Below are positions 1-10,341 of a stretch of 60,586 bases of DNA, one piece after another (within the stretch, counting starts at the first letter, position 1; each line of letters begins with the position of its first letter). Origin of the DNA: Calcarisporiella thermophila CBS 279.70 (taxonomy: Eukaryota > Calcarisporiellomycota); contig NW_027192228.1 in assembly GCF_041956535.1 (NCBI RefSeq), positions 57,170 through 117,755 of the forward strand, read 5' to 3'. The translations under genes and the position numbers were made by a program. The notes beneath the pieces are model-generated. The model ran no database searches and had not been told where the DNA came from. It saw only the letters and a program-made list of their open reading frames with translations.

Positions 1-200
1 TGAGTTGGCTGCACAGGCGATTCATCAGGCACCGGTGTAAATACTGGTGGCTCTGGAATTGCATGGGTTGGCTGGATAGGTGATTCATCAGGCACTGGTG
101 TAAATACTAGCGGTTCTGGAATTGCGGGAGTTGGCTGCACAGGAGATTCTTCAGGGCCTGGTGTGAACGCAGAAGGTTCTGGGATTGCAAGAGTTGGCTG
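1..200 (-). repeat. 63-bp in-frame tandem repeats of the mucin-like gene
   Basis: The word gttggctg recurs at 4, 67, 130 and 193, an exact 63-bp period (21 codons). A further degenerate unit lies near 265-285. The units differ by scattered substitutions that keep the Pro, Glu and Thr pattern, so selection acts on the protein. The array is cut by the left edge, so copy number is unknown. Confidence 0.85.
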
Positions 201-1857
201 TACTGAAGTCTCTATGTTTCCAGTAGTTCCTGGCTCAGGCGTGAGCAAAGGTGGCACTGGGATAGCGTGGGTAGGCTGCCCCGGAGTTGCAATACTCTCA
301 GTATCTTTAAGCACAGAAGTTAACACAGGTGGATAAGCATTGCCACTAGTGATGGGAATCAATGGATATGGGCTACTTGTTGTGGAGCTTGCTGGGCTCG
401 ATATAAATACATTATGACTCTCTTGGCTAGCCACACAGGAAAGTGTTAACGTGGTTTGCTGAGTGTATCGGTTAATAACGGTTGCCGTAGTGGTCTTCGT
501 GATTGTTTCTGTAACTGTGATTGTAGTTGCAGAGCAATAATTGGTTGATAAAGGAGGAACAATTGGAACTTGTACAGCGTTGACTGAACTCGGATATGAG
601 GTTACTAAAGAAGTAGTTGTGTCTGGCTTTACTGAGGTGATTATTCCTGTGCCCACTGGTTTAAATGAAGTATGAGGGCTGTATGATATCATGGTACTCA
701 GATCTGGATCTGGAAAATCTGTCGGAATGGAAATCACGCGCGATGCGGTCTCCGATGGGATTGGTTTATACGTTGTTTCGCGTTCGGTCGTGGTAGGCGG
801 CCCCGAGTTGTATGGCATTGTAAACGTGTCCTGTGAATTATAAGGAGTAGAATTGATTGTGGTCTCAGTATAATTTGACGTAGAAGGAGTTTCACGATCG
901 GTTGTGACTGAACCGTATGGACTCGTGGGCCAAGTCATTACTGAAGGCATATAATTAGTTGTAAGCTCTGTAGTTCCTGGACTCATTGATATGAATGAAC
1001 TTATGAGCTCCGTGCTCTCGGGACCCTTTGACGAAAATGGCATTGATTTCTCCGTAGTCTTTTGAAGCGCAGTCTCATGGGTTATTCGCTCTGTTGTTTT
1101 TGGCCAATTTGTTGTGTCTGGTTTAGTTTCTAACGAAGTCTTTGGAGCCTCGGACTGGTATATAGTCGTATATTTTGTCGTCTTTATTCGCTCCTTCGTC
1201 TTTGGACGTTTTGTCTTGGTCGAAGTTGTGCAATCTGTTGAACTTGGCCGTTTTGATTTGTGTTTTGTGGTGTAGACTGTCTTGATTGGATCCACCGGGT
1301 TATCAGATGTAGTGCATTCCGTTGTCTTTGTACTACTGGGTTTGACTATAGTATTTTGTGTATCCAGCTGAGTGCTAGTTGAAGAGGATGATATTGTCGT
1401 TATGGAAGATGAAATTGGCACTGAAAGTGTATAAGGATCCTCTGCAATTGTGTCTACAGGAGGAATCGAAGTGGACGAGCTTGATACCCAGCTTGAAGTA
1501 GCTGTAATCGTGGACTTAGTGAAAGTCAGGCTGTCATCGTTCCCATACATGATCGGGCTTCTGTTAACGTCCTCATTATGAGCTTCAGGTATATTGCTCT
1601 ATTTTAATTGATTTTAGGGAATATTAGTGTTCCTGCACATATTTCCCTTGTATTTCTATTTCGAATTATTTCAATACCATTTCATTCTGTTGCTGACTAC
1701 CAATTTGGATCTCGGCGCTAAGATCACTTTGTTTTGATGGATCAACTGGTGGGCCAGACGTGGCCGATAAATTATCGATCTTGTTCCCCATGAATGGGGC
1801 GCCCTGTACCATCGCAAAAATTGCGATGGCAGGAGAGAAAAGGAGGGTAGACTTCAT
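1..1857 (-). CDS. Secreted mucin-like Ser/Thr/Pro-rich surface protein (3' end beyond window)
   Basis: Two exons fit: 1857-1678 (60 codons) and 1571 to the window edge, with a 106-bp GT-AG intron at 1677-1572, phase 0. The start is the ATG at 1857, which opens a hydrophobic signal peptide (MKSTLLFSPAIAIFAMVQGA). The mature part is open for over 500 codons and is dominated by Thr, Ser and Pro. It has Lys/Thr-rich stretches near residues 150-200, then a Cys-flanked Thr segment (NYCSATTITVTETITK ... TLSC, about 480-560 on the minus strand), then 21-residue Pro-rich repeats (AIPEP..FTP.P.ESP.QPT) that continue past the edge. This composition fits a heavily O-glycosylated cell-wall or secreted mucin. 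No enzyme domain is seen, and the C-terminus (possible GPI signal) is outside the window. Function is unknown; the reading frame and signal peptide are seen directly. Confidence 0.8.
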
Positions 1858-3210
1858 ATAAAATGAGAGGAGAGATTGGACTCGATTACAAGGATTCCAA
1901 ACAGAAGAGCGACAATAAGGAATGTATGTAGATAATGATAATCCCACGCGTTTTTTCAGAATACTATTCCTGAAGTTAAACGAGGGAAGAAATGGGGTTT
2001 CTAATGATATAAAGATCATTTATATAGTCTTCATCACACCCAAAATGTCTAGGCGGAGAAACCAGCTGAATAGAAATGCAGCAAATAGTTTTATCAAGGC
2101 AAATTTCACCCTTACTCGTCGGGTTGCATTGGCAATTTCTAGTGAATTTGCCTTCTATCTCTTCTACAAATTTAAGCTAAAGCACAACTTTATGGAATCC
2201 GGCGCCTAAATCCAAAAAGAAGTCAAGCCTGTTTATGGCATGAATTCAGAACTTCTCCAGCGAAACGTGCTGAAATTTTCTCTCAGAACACAAGTTTCTA
2301 TTCCTGACGTAACCTAAAGATATGCGACAAATTCACTTTTCGAATTATATAAGCGCAAACAATAGGCTCAGGTGTCTAATTACATGCCCTGAGAGCAACT
2401 GGAATAAAAATACTAGCCAATAGAGCTCTTCTTAATACCGGAGAGAGTTATAAATATAATCTCATCTGCTTAGCAGATCTTTTCATTTTCTTTATAGTTA
2501 GCCCCACTTTACTCTAGGTTTAATTATTAACCGAAACCACTCTTCATATTGGTATACAGAAAACGATATTCGGACATCAGCTCAATATAATCACCATCGC
2601 AGATTATATACACTCTAAATCGTTAGTGGAAAAGGGAGTAATCGCTCAATTGAAATTATTTCTATCTCTTAGATCATACAAACAGAAGGTGGAGATAGTG
2701 AGAAGTGATATATATTTTGAAAGTCCGAAGTGGACCGATATGGAGAATTAGAGAAGTATTTTATGAGAATCGAGCATCTTTCATAAAAGCTTTGAAATAA
2801 GGAGTGTTGCTGAATAGCTATATAAGGAAAGGTAGGTGAAACCAAGGATTTTGCATCATAGTTCTTGTATATAGTAAGGAAAGGCGCGAAGGAAATAGCA
2901 TGGGATGGCACAAGATAAAATTTACTGAGATCCGTGTTGAGCCATTCTAGCTACAATGACGAATAAAAAAAGAGGCTAACAAAATTATACACACAGAAGA
3001 TATGTCTAAACAGTTAGAACTGTAAGAATAACATTTTCGCTCAGTTTTTAGATAATAATAGATAAATAGGTAATTAAAGATACTCCATGATGCTATTATT
3101 TCGAAATAGATTTTATAACTCTCTACTCTGTAAGCATGAGGTTAATTGTTAAAATATTATTGCGCTTAATAAAAAAACAATTAAATATGCATATCTATAG
3201 TTCAACCAAT
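1858..3210. other. AT-rich intergenic region between two minus-strand secreted-protein genes
   Basis: It contains the promoter of the mucin-like gene and the 3' flank of the small secreted gene. Short ORFs at 1922-2209 (+) and 2669-2911 (-) have no recognisable motif and look like chance. No RNA gene was recognised. Confidence 0.6.
2019..2026 (-). promoter_or_regulatory. TATA box of the mucin-like gene
   Basis: TATATAAA on the minus strand about 165 bp upstream of the ATG at 1857. Assignment is by position and sequence only. Confidence 0.4.
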
Positions 3211-3625
3211 TCAATGATAGGGCTTGCTGCATTTGGGATTAGGGACAGTGACCGTATAAGTAACCATTACGGGAGGTGGACAAGATGCAATAGCAGTGAC
3301 TGTGACTTGAGGGGGACATTTAGGAGGACTAGGATCATTTATATTCTGGTTCAGGCTCCCGCTGCCAGGACCCGAATTGTTCGAGTTCTTGATGTTGTTC
3401 TATAGTTGGAGAATAGTAAAAGGTAAAAAATCTCAGTGGAAATAATATAAAAAAAATACATTAATGAGAGTTCACCTCAGCTATCTGCTGATGCCCACCG
3501 ACATGGTTGTTGCCGCCAATGCTAATTTGGCGTTTAACCACCTCAGCATTCATCTGAGTTTCCTCACCGCTAGCCATGGCCACCAAAGCCAGAGTCGTCA
3601 GAGCGAGGACCAAGTATGCTTTCAT
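3211..3625 (-). CDS. Small secreted cysteine-containing protein (112 aa) with a Kex2-like site
   Basis: Two exons, 3625-3476 (50 codons) and 3399-3211 (62 codons plus stop), are joined across a 76-bp intron (GTGAAC...CTATAG), phase 0. The product starts MKAYLVLALTTLALVAMASG, a clear signal peptide. A Lys-Arg pair follows at residues 31-32 (EVVKR|QISIGG), matching a Kex2/furin-type maturation site. The next stretch is rich in Gly, Asn and Ser. The C-terminal 35 residues hold three cysteines around Thr/Val strands (KCPPQVTVTAIASCPPP, then VTYTVTVPNPKC). The Cys-TVT pattern resembles the Cys-flanked Thr module of the neighbouring mucin-like gene, which suggests a related family. It is likely a small secreted cell-wall or effector-type protein; the function is unknown. 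No single ORF in the region shows this product: the exons lie in different frames. Confidence 0.8.
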
Positions 3626-3750
3626 TTTATTTTGAAAATTTGGAAATTAAACTGTGTTTTAATGAAAGTAATAGCACAATAACAAAGGAATGTAAGGTTA
3701 TTAAAATAATTGGAGATTGATGGGGAACATAAATCCCGGGATGAGAGGGC

Positions 3751-3759
3751 CCTTTTATA
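3751..3759 (-). promoter_or_regulatory. TATA box of the small secreted protein gene
   Basis: The minus strand reads TATAAAAGG here, about 126 bp upstream of the ATG at 3625. It is a strong canonical TATA box, as expected for a highly or inducibly expressed secreted protein. Confidence 0.55.
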
Positions 3760-3864
3760 ACCTACTCGGACCTTACGAATATATAATGAAAATGAGGCAA
3801 ACAATAAAAAAAATCGGTTCAATATTTCCTACACGGGTCACTCCTGCCTCCTCTACCTGGAAAG

Positions 3865-4011
3865 TATATAAAGCCCAGCTTGCGCCCAGCAGGGTCTCAG
3901 TTTTGCCTATAATCTAACAATAGAGTGAGGTAGGGCCGAGAAACTCTACCTCAAACATACTTTTCATTCGCCACAATGAAATTCAGGGATTTCAAATTTA
4001 AACTCAATTAA
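3865..4011 (+). promoter_or_regulatory. Opposing TATA box followed by an 11-codon ORF
   Basis: TATATAAA at 3865-3872 on the plus strand lies about 105 bp upstream of an ATG at 3976 in good context (CCACAATG). That reading frame stops after only 11 codons (MKFRDFKFKLN). The layout mirrors the minus-strand promoter at 3751-3759, about 110 bp away. It may be a bidirectional promoter whose plus-strand gene has decayed, an upstream ORF or a non-coding transcript. The rest of 3626-4435 holds nothing recognisable. Confidence 0.3.
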
Positions 4012-4435
4012 AATTAGGCTCTATATGTGGTAGAATAGTTGCTAATTGATCTAGGTTACTAATTCACAATAGAGCTTAAATAAACTTATCGCTTAATAAC
4101 AATATAGCAGTGCAATAGCATCCCGTCTAACTTACTAGGCTTCTAGAATAGTTCGCTTTTCACGTTTCCATACACAGACATTCATCTAAGAGAGCACTCA
4201 CACCTCTAAATATGGGTTGTCCAAAATCTTGCAAAAGTTAACATTATTGTAGTATATTTGCGTGGGATCACCAATGTCCAGAGTAGAACATACAAAATAA
4301 TAGTTGGTATAATCATATTCTATTTAAATTACACGAGGATTATTCGGAGTAGAAATATAACAATGATATACAAGGAATAAGTATAAGTGACAGGAGAATA
4401 AAAGTTTACAACAAAGTGGTCGAATCTCTATTGAG

Positions 4436-6126
4436 CTAAGAAAAAATCCCCTTCAATGTAAACTTCATGAAGAGGTACCAGCTCAGCACCATCAATCCAG
4501 CCAGCAACCCAATTCCCACGTAATTCCACCTGCTCCCCTTCCATTCCGCATCCTCTTCCACTTCCGCTTCATCTTCCAGCAACATAGCTGCTTTTTTCCC
4601 ATCCACTTCAAGTATGCTCTTTCCCCAGCGCCAATCTACTCCCCATAGCACAAGCGTCACAAAAGTAGCGACTCCAGCCAACACGATAAAGGCAGCAAAC
4701 ACTCTATCATAGCTTTTGCCTCCTTGTGTTCCATCCTGGAGCATACCTGCACAGATATCACATATAGTGGCCCCAATGTTGTTCGCTGCTTTGATCAGCC
4801 CGAACGCCGTACCCAGCAGAGACGCCTTACGCGCGAGCAATATCGGAATAGACGTGGTAAGTGCGACTGGTCCCAAAGACAGTGAAATCGAAAAAAAGAA
4901 CATGCCCACAATGGGTGTCAAGGAAGCAAATCCAAGCAACAGCTGTGACACCAAAAGTGTGATTGCTGTCAGCAAGAGGGCCTTTATTCTCCCCCCGTAT
5001 CTATCTAGCCATGTCCCTAGGAATGGGGCAATCATCACAGGCAAGGCTTGGCCAACGCTAGCCTCATAGGCTGCAATCTCCTGCGAAGAGCCAAAACGAA
5101 ACTGAACCATCTCAGTTGCATTGTGCAGAATGCTCGTCCAAAGGCCCCCCAAAAGAAATTCCAAAATAATAATAAGCCAGAAGGCGAAGGGAAGAAACCG
5201 AAGTCCAGTGAGGGAGAAGGAATTGACTCTACGCTTGAGGCTTATGGGACGGTAGCCATGAGAATGAGAGGGAATATAGAGAATATAAGCGGCATTGAGC
5301 AGAAAGCATATAACACAGATCGCCGCTGAAAACTAGAATATCGAATTATGTTGAAAAAGCAATTAACAGACTTCCTACATTATTCAATCATGTCTGCATT
5401 ACCCAAAAAGAATATTCATAGCGTCCTGTATAATTTTTGATTGGTACAACCGTTAAGTTCGCAAGAAAAGACGCCTACCAGAAAAACAGTCAATAATCAG
5501 GCTATTACATGAAGTGTAAATGAGAGGATTACCAATCGCGAGATGGATATCATTATTCCAAATACAAAAGACAGACTTTTCCCGCTAAACCACTGACACA
5601 AAATTATCTCTTGTACAATTACAATAGTTCCGCTACCAAGCCCATACATAATGCGGCCCACGATCATTAGTTGAAAGGAGCGAAGATTAGTAGCAAGTGC
5701 GGTGATAAGTGACCCAGTCGCAATTAGCGAGGTGGTTGTGAGCGATCCAGAGGAGGTTCCAAAACGATCAAGGAGCACACCGCCAACAATCGGGATGAAG
5801 GAATTAACCATGGAGACACTAAAAATATAAAGCAAACCGCTGAATAAAGCAAGCAAAATCCGGCCAGATCGCAAGTACTATTACCAAGATTGAAGGACTC
5901 CAAATTCAGAGTTGGATATTCCAAGATTTTCCTTCAAGTCGACCTTCAGTGCTCCAAGAGTGTGAGCAGCGAAATGGCTCCCAATGGCCAAAAAAAGCGC
6001 ACAAAGGAGGGCAAGGGCTCTGTAGTGCAAGGGCGAATCATGCTGGTCGGGAAATGTATGCAATACAGGGGAGGGTATTGTTTGTTTTGAGGAGGCTGAA
6101 GATAATAGCAAAGGGGTGCGTTCCAT
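4436..6126 (-). CDS. Major facilitator superfamily carrier, MFSD1-like
   Basis: Four exons fit exactly: 6126-5885, 5839-5533, 5474-5403 and 5332-4436, with GT-AG introns of 45, 58 and 70 bp. They give 505 residues and about 12 hydrophobic segments. The second exon carries the family signature (IVGRIMYGLGSGTIVIVQE, then CQWFSGKSLSFVFGI), which resembles the loop and helix of metazoan MFSD1. The C-terminal half has GTWLDRYGGR and GTAFGLIKAANNIG, typical MFS cytoplasmic loops. Animal MFSD1 is a lysosomal exporter of dipeptides; a vacuolar role here is inference. Support comes from the N-terminus ERTPLL (residues 2-7), which fits the acidic dileucine sorting rule [DE]XXXL[LI]. The gene is divergent from the GPI-protein gene, with 507 bp between starts. 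The exact substrate cannot be read from sequence. Confidence 0.88.
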
Positions 6127-6633
6127 AGATGAAATTATAAGGATGTTTGACGATGTTAAGTAGGCGATTAAAAAATTGGTTACAGTATCAAAAGCATATC
6201 TTGAAACTTTCTTAGTAAAGGATGTCAGGTGTTAACTGTTATATTTTGAAAACATTTATCGCCATATTCGAAATGGCTCAACAAAGTTAATTCTCAGGTG
6301 ATTTCAGAAGTTTCAGAGATCTGATGGAATTATCAGGTGAAATGTTTAACGATGATGTCACTGGAAATGTTAAGATGCGGTTGAGAAATGGATTGCCGTC
6401 AGGAACGTAAAAATCTTGCGAAATTCGCAAGCCAAAACGAAAAAGATAAAAAGGTCAAACTATACCCGGAATCGCTCTTTTTAGCGGTATGTTGAAAGAA
6501 CTTGAATCCAAGCGTATTTAAGGCTACGGTTGCTTAAGAATTCGTTTATGTTAACTTATTATCATCGTAACATAATCCACTTGACATTGTAAGCGATACC
6601 ACTCTTTTTACCCACAACCCGTTCCCGCTCGTG
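6127..6633. promoter_or_regulatory. Shared promoter region of MFSD1-like and GPI-protein genes
   Basis: 507 bp of AT-rich DNA separate the two divergent start codons. No specific operator was recognised. Confidence 0.5.
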
Positions 6634-7107
6634 ATGAAGTGCTCTATCGTAAAGCTTCTTGTACTCTTTTTGCTGGTGACGCTTGTTATGGGCGCGCACA
6701 AGAAGGTATTTTGTCAGCTGTAGCGTTAATATATTGACTCTCCAACTCTGGTTACTAATTGAATTCGAACACAGGAATTGGCGATAAAAGAGGTCAAAAA
6801 AGGTCATCACCATGCGCACTCCAAGGTGTCCAGCTCTTCTTTCCCGCCCTCCGCGGCGGCTGCTACGCAAGCGACTACAGTACCGGAGCTCATGACGCTC
6901 GCCCCTTCTAATGCCAAATTGGTAGCGCCATCCAGCGCAGCTCAGCCCGGATATACGCCCCTCCCCTCTGTATCCAGCAACTATGGTGCCGTCTCGATCT
7001 CAACGCCCCGAGTCACTGCCAATAGCTATATGAGCGGAGGGGATAAGGCCGCGGTAATGGGCACCCTTTGCTTTGTGCTTGTGTTCGCTAGCTTTTTCCT
7101 CCTCTAA
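6634..7107 (+). CDS. Small GPI-anchored surface protein (134 aa)
   Basis: Exons 6634-6705 and 6775-7107 are joined across a 69-bp intron (GTATTT...ACACAG), phase 0. The ATG at 6634 opens a signal peptide (MKCSIVKLLVLFLLVTLVMG). After cleavage comes a short basic/His patch (KKGHHHAHSK) and an Ala/Ser/Pro/Thr-rich body. The C-terminus is a small-residue site (SGGD) followed by a purely hydrophobic tail ending in FFLL at the stop, the standard GPI-attachment signal. The likely omega site is the Ser-Gly-Gly near residues 110-112. The protein probably sits on the plasma membrane or cell wall. No catalytic domain is visible. It is divergent from the MFSD1-like gene. The architecture is seen directly; function is unknown. 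Confidence 0.82.
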
Positions 7108-7214
7108 TGCACCTCCAATTACTATATTGTAAAAAATGTTTTCTATTTGCTATACTATTCGATCCATAATAGAATTTGGGTTCTTCCGTTAATGCTAAGT
7201 GACTTCTTTAAGGC

Positions 7215-7514
7215 ATGTCAAGTATGGCAGCTCCGGAGTACAGAAAGGGGATTCCCGACAAAGAGCGCAATGACCATTTAGAGCACAAGCAGGTTATACA
7301 TGTGGCACATATGCGAAGAGATGGTGCATCCTCATGCATCCCCAAACGCGATTCTTCCCTTCTGATTGCGACTGTAATTCAGCTTCACGTATACCTACAG
7401 GAGGATAAAGAAGAAGAAGAAGATGATGATGAAGATCTCTCTCCACTCCAATTGAAAAACCGGCCTAACTCTCCAGCCTTCCGACCCTCCTTCGGAATTC
7501 CTACATTTAGTTGA
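7215..7514 (+). CDS. Doubtful ORF, 99 aa with an acidic run
   Basis: An ATG ORF begins 107 bp after the GPI-protein stop. It encodes an acidic run (EDKEEEEDDDED, about residues 72-83) from a GAA/GAT-rich stretch, with no other motif. It could be part of the upstream gene's 3' UTR, a small independent gene or chance. No splice sites or homology raise it above that. Confidence 0.2.
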   Translation: MSSMAAPEYRKGIPDKERNDHLEHKQVIHVAHMRRDGASSCIPKRDSSLLIATVIQLHVYLQEDKEEEEDDDEDLSPLQLKNRPNSPAFRPSFGIPTFS

Positions 7515-7588
7515 TATCATCAAGTGACTCGAGTGGAGCTTAAATTTTTATTTGTACATAGTATCCCCGCTGAGATTCCCACGCTAAT

Positions 7589-7606
7589 CCAATCAACGTA
7601 TATAAA
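7589..7606 (+). promoter_or_regulatory. CCAAT and TATA elements of the deiodinase-like gene
   Basis: CCAAT at 7589-7593 and TATATAAA at 7599-7606, about 85 bp before the ATG at 7691. Assignment is by position and sequence. Confidence 0.4.
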
Positions 7607-7690
7607 TACATTAATAACTTACAACTGCCCCTCCCTTGAGAAATATTTAACTCATACCTTTCCTTCTTTACCCGAGGCTTCCCTTGCGAA

Positions 7691-8647
7691 ATGGGCATCA
7701 TAACCAACGTCTTTGCCAAACTTTACCACAACCAGGATCCCCTGCTCACCTCCTGTGTAGCGGTGAGCGTTGGTTTGCTCGGCTACATTGTATATCGCGA
7801 GCAGTTTGATCGCTACCGTCCCAAGGAAGCCAATGACATGACACCGTTCATAAATGATCCCACCGAACATGATGGATTCACGAAGGATGAAATGATGCTT
7901 TTGCACGATCCATTTGATCTTCCCCATATTCCATTCAAGCATTTTTTGAGAAGAAAAGATGGAGAGATGGTACAGCGTGCTCGAGAGTTTTACGAACTGA
8001 TGAATGCGCGCCGCTCCGTGAGGATGTTCAGTGACGAGCCTGTGCCGATCGAAGCCATTCGAGATGCTATTCGCACTGCTGGGACTTCGCCTTCAGGTGC
8101 CCATACCGAGCCTTGGACTTTTGTGGTTGTTGGCGACAAGGCGCTCAAGCAGGAGATTCGTCGCATTGTGGAACAGGAGGAGAAGGTCAATTATGACCGG
8201 CGAATGTCGCGTCAATGGGTTAAGGATTTGGCTCCTCTTAGAACCAATTGGGAGAAGGAATATCTATCCGTCGTGCCCTATATTATTGTTGTGTTCAAGA
8301 AGGCCTATGACTTGATGCCGGACTCGAAGCGGAGGAACAATTATTACTATGAGCAAAGTACAGCCATTGCGTGCGGTCTCTTGATTGCTGCCCTCCATAA
8401 TGCGTAAGAAGTTTGCATTCTACCTTTTCACCCAATTCTTTCTTAACTCGATTCATATTATTACAGCGGTATGGCAACCCTAACCTCGACCCCCATGAAC
8501 GCAGGTCCGGACCTTGCGGCATTGCTAGGGCGCCCTGAACATGAAAAGGTCGCACTTCTTTTGCCGGTGGGTTATCCTGCCAAGGACTGCACCATCCCGA
8601 ATCTGAAACGAAAGGCATACGAGGAGATTGCAACGGAATTCCTGTAA
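7691..8647 (+). CDS. Iodotyrosine-deiodinase-like FMN nitroreductase
   Basis: Exons 7691-8403 and 8467-8647 are joined by a 63-bp intron (GTAAGA...TTACAG) and give 297 residues. A membrane segment at about 18-36 is followed by a nitroreductase-fold domain, the layout of animal iodotyrosine deiodinase (IYD). Signature blocks are RRSVR at 107-111 (FMN phosphate), SGAHTEPW at 135-142 and STPMNAGP near 235 (flavin side). The lid region keeps the residues that grip the amino-acid zwitterion in human IYD (Glu157, Tyr161, Lys182): here Glu164, Tyr168 and Lys189, in EKVNY and NWEKEY. The family reductively removes halogen from halotyrosines using FMN. Activity on halotyrosine is therefore predicted; the biological substrate in a fungus is unknown. 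The membrane anchor suggests an endomembrane location. Confidence 0.92.
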
Positions 8648-10341
8648 AAATACCCATCACCTAGAAGATATATTATTATGTATTTGAGTAGTTTATAAAT
8701 ACTTCACCATACCTATTACTTAATAATAGCGATTCCCTTACTCATATTTAGATATATGTTCTTAGAGACTTGGCTTGAAGCTTTATCTACTATTTAAATT
8801 GAAAGGGTATTTCTTGTTTATTGTTATTGGAGCGTGTCCTATGTTTCCTTATTAACATCCACCCCCTTAAAGAAATTTTTCATCTTATTTTAAGAAAAAT
8901 CAACGGGAATGAAAATGTGCTTTGGCTTCGCAGAATAGACCGAACAAGAAGGCTTATTCTTTGAAACATATCAAAAGTATTGCTAGCACAATAAAAATAG
9001 CCTCCGATAGTTACTTAAAGCTCAGCAAATTTCTGAAAATGGTATTAAACTATATAAAAAAGGGTGTATATATATCAATGAAGTTGTTGGCTCATGGGAG
9101 GTAATCGAATTTGTTCGTGCCGTATTATGGGGTTTTTGCTCACTGCTTTATTATTACTTTTATCATTCCGATATTTCACATGCGAAGAAATTGGCTGAGG
9201 ACAAGACTTATTCCAATGCATAGATGAGCTACACATGGGGATGCTATTTTGAATCACGTTATTCTGATAAGTTTATTGAGTGCATTTCGTATACATAAGC
9301 CGACGTCTGGATGACCAACGAGGAAAAGGATGCAAACGGATCATCACAGTGGAGAATTTAGAGGTGTCTGAGTTTGGGAACCCATTGTATTGTTGGCAGC
9401 ACTTAAAAGCGATGTAAAAGACCCCTCCAAACAAATCCAATTTGCTATCGGATCCTCTCACTCGTTATATCAGAACTTGAATGGGATACACGCTATTTCA
9501 CAAAGCCAATATATTTGCATGACTATTATGTAAGTATACCTGTAGAAACTCGCATTAATGTAGCCCATCATGAAAAACTTTTGCCAAGCTCTTCTGCAAA
9601 TATTGGATCGATGTTACAGGATAAGGAGACCGTCACCGGGTGCACCCGCGAGCCATGGTGCAGCTTTTAGGGCCATTGAGTTGCGCATATATACGACTGT
9701 CAATACTGTGAGAAAAGGAGAACAAAGGGGGGCTCCGGCGAAGATTTTCCAAGCAGGAAGCTAAGCCCAGTTTTAGAAGTAAAAATAGGATTACTGCAGC
9801 CATTCTGAAGTCTAAAGCGGGATGGCCTAGATCCCTTGCAGCGGGAAGGTAGCAGGGCGAGGGGGAGAAAAACTCATTTTATCCATCCTCGGACCCCGAG
9901 AACGAATACAGAATAAAGTGGAAAGCAGGGGAGCGATCCTATGCGAGAACTGCTAAATTGCGATAACACAACCGGAGCAACTGACTAATGGGCCGGATCC
10001 AATTTTTTTTTCGGCTGGAGAAGCTGAATCTCGGGTGCACAAGCTCCCGGCTCCATTATTTGTATTTAAGAGTGCGTTGGTCCTTTGTTCTATTTCGGTT
10101 CTTTATTCTAACTGGTACTTCAACACCAGGCAAAGTGGAGGGGAAAAGAAGCGAGAATCACAAAGCCTTGATTGATTCTCGAACTCTCTTATTCTCTGGC
10201 GCTTTTGCTCGTGCGGGATCTTCCAGGTGTCTTTGCTCTTCTTCCTTCATTAGACGATCATACTGAATTCCGTGAATCTCTCCCTCCTCTTGGAATCCAC
10301 GCGATCAATCCGGCCGGTCCGCATTGAGATTTCCCCTCACC
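8648..10341. other. 1.7-kb intergenic region with no supported gene
   Basis: Short ORFs at 8922-9104, 9570-9764 and 9988-10266 have no recognisable motif, signal peptide or coding-like composition. GC content rises after about 9600. No tRNA or repeat was recognised. Confidence 0.5.

Noticed and set aside
1-200. Regular 63-bp repeats as a CRISPR array
   Set aside because: Repeats are contiguous, in frame and without unique spacers; they encode a Pro-rich protein repeat.
2669-2911. 80-codon minus-strand ORF
   Set aside because: AT-rich, no motif, no neighbouring exons, lies in a promoter/3' flank region.
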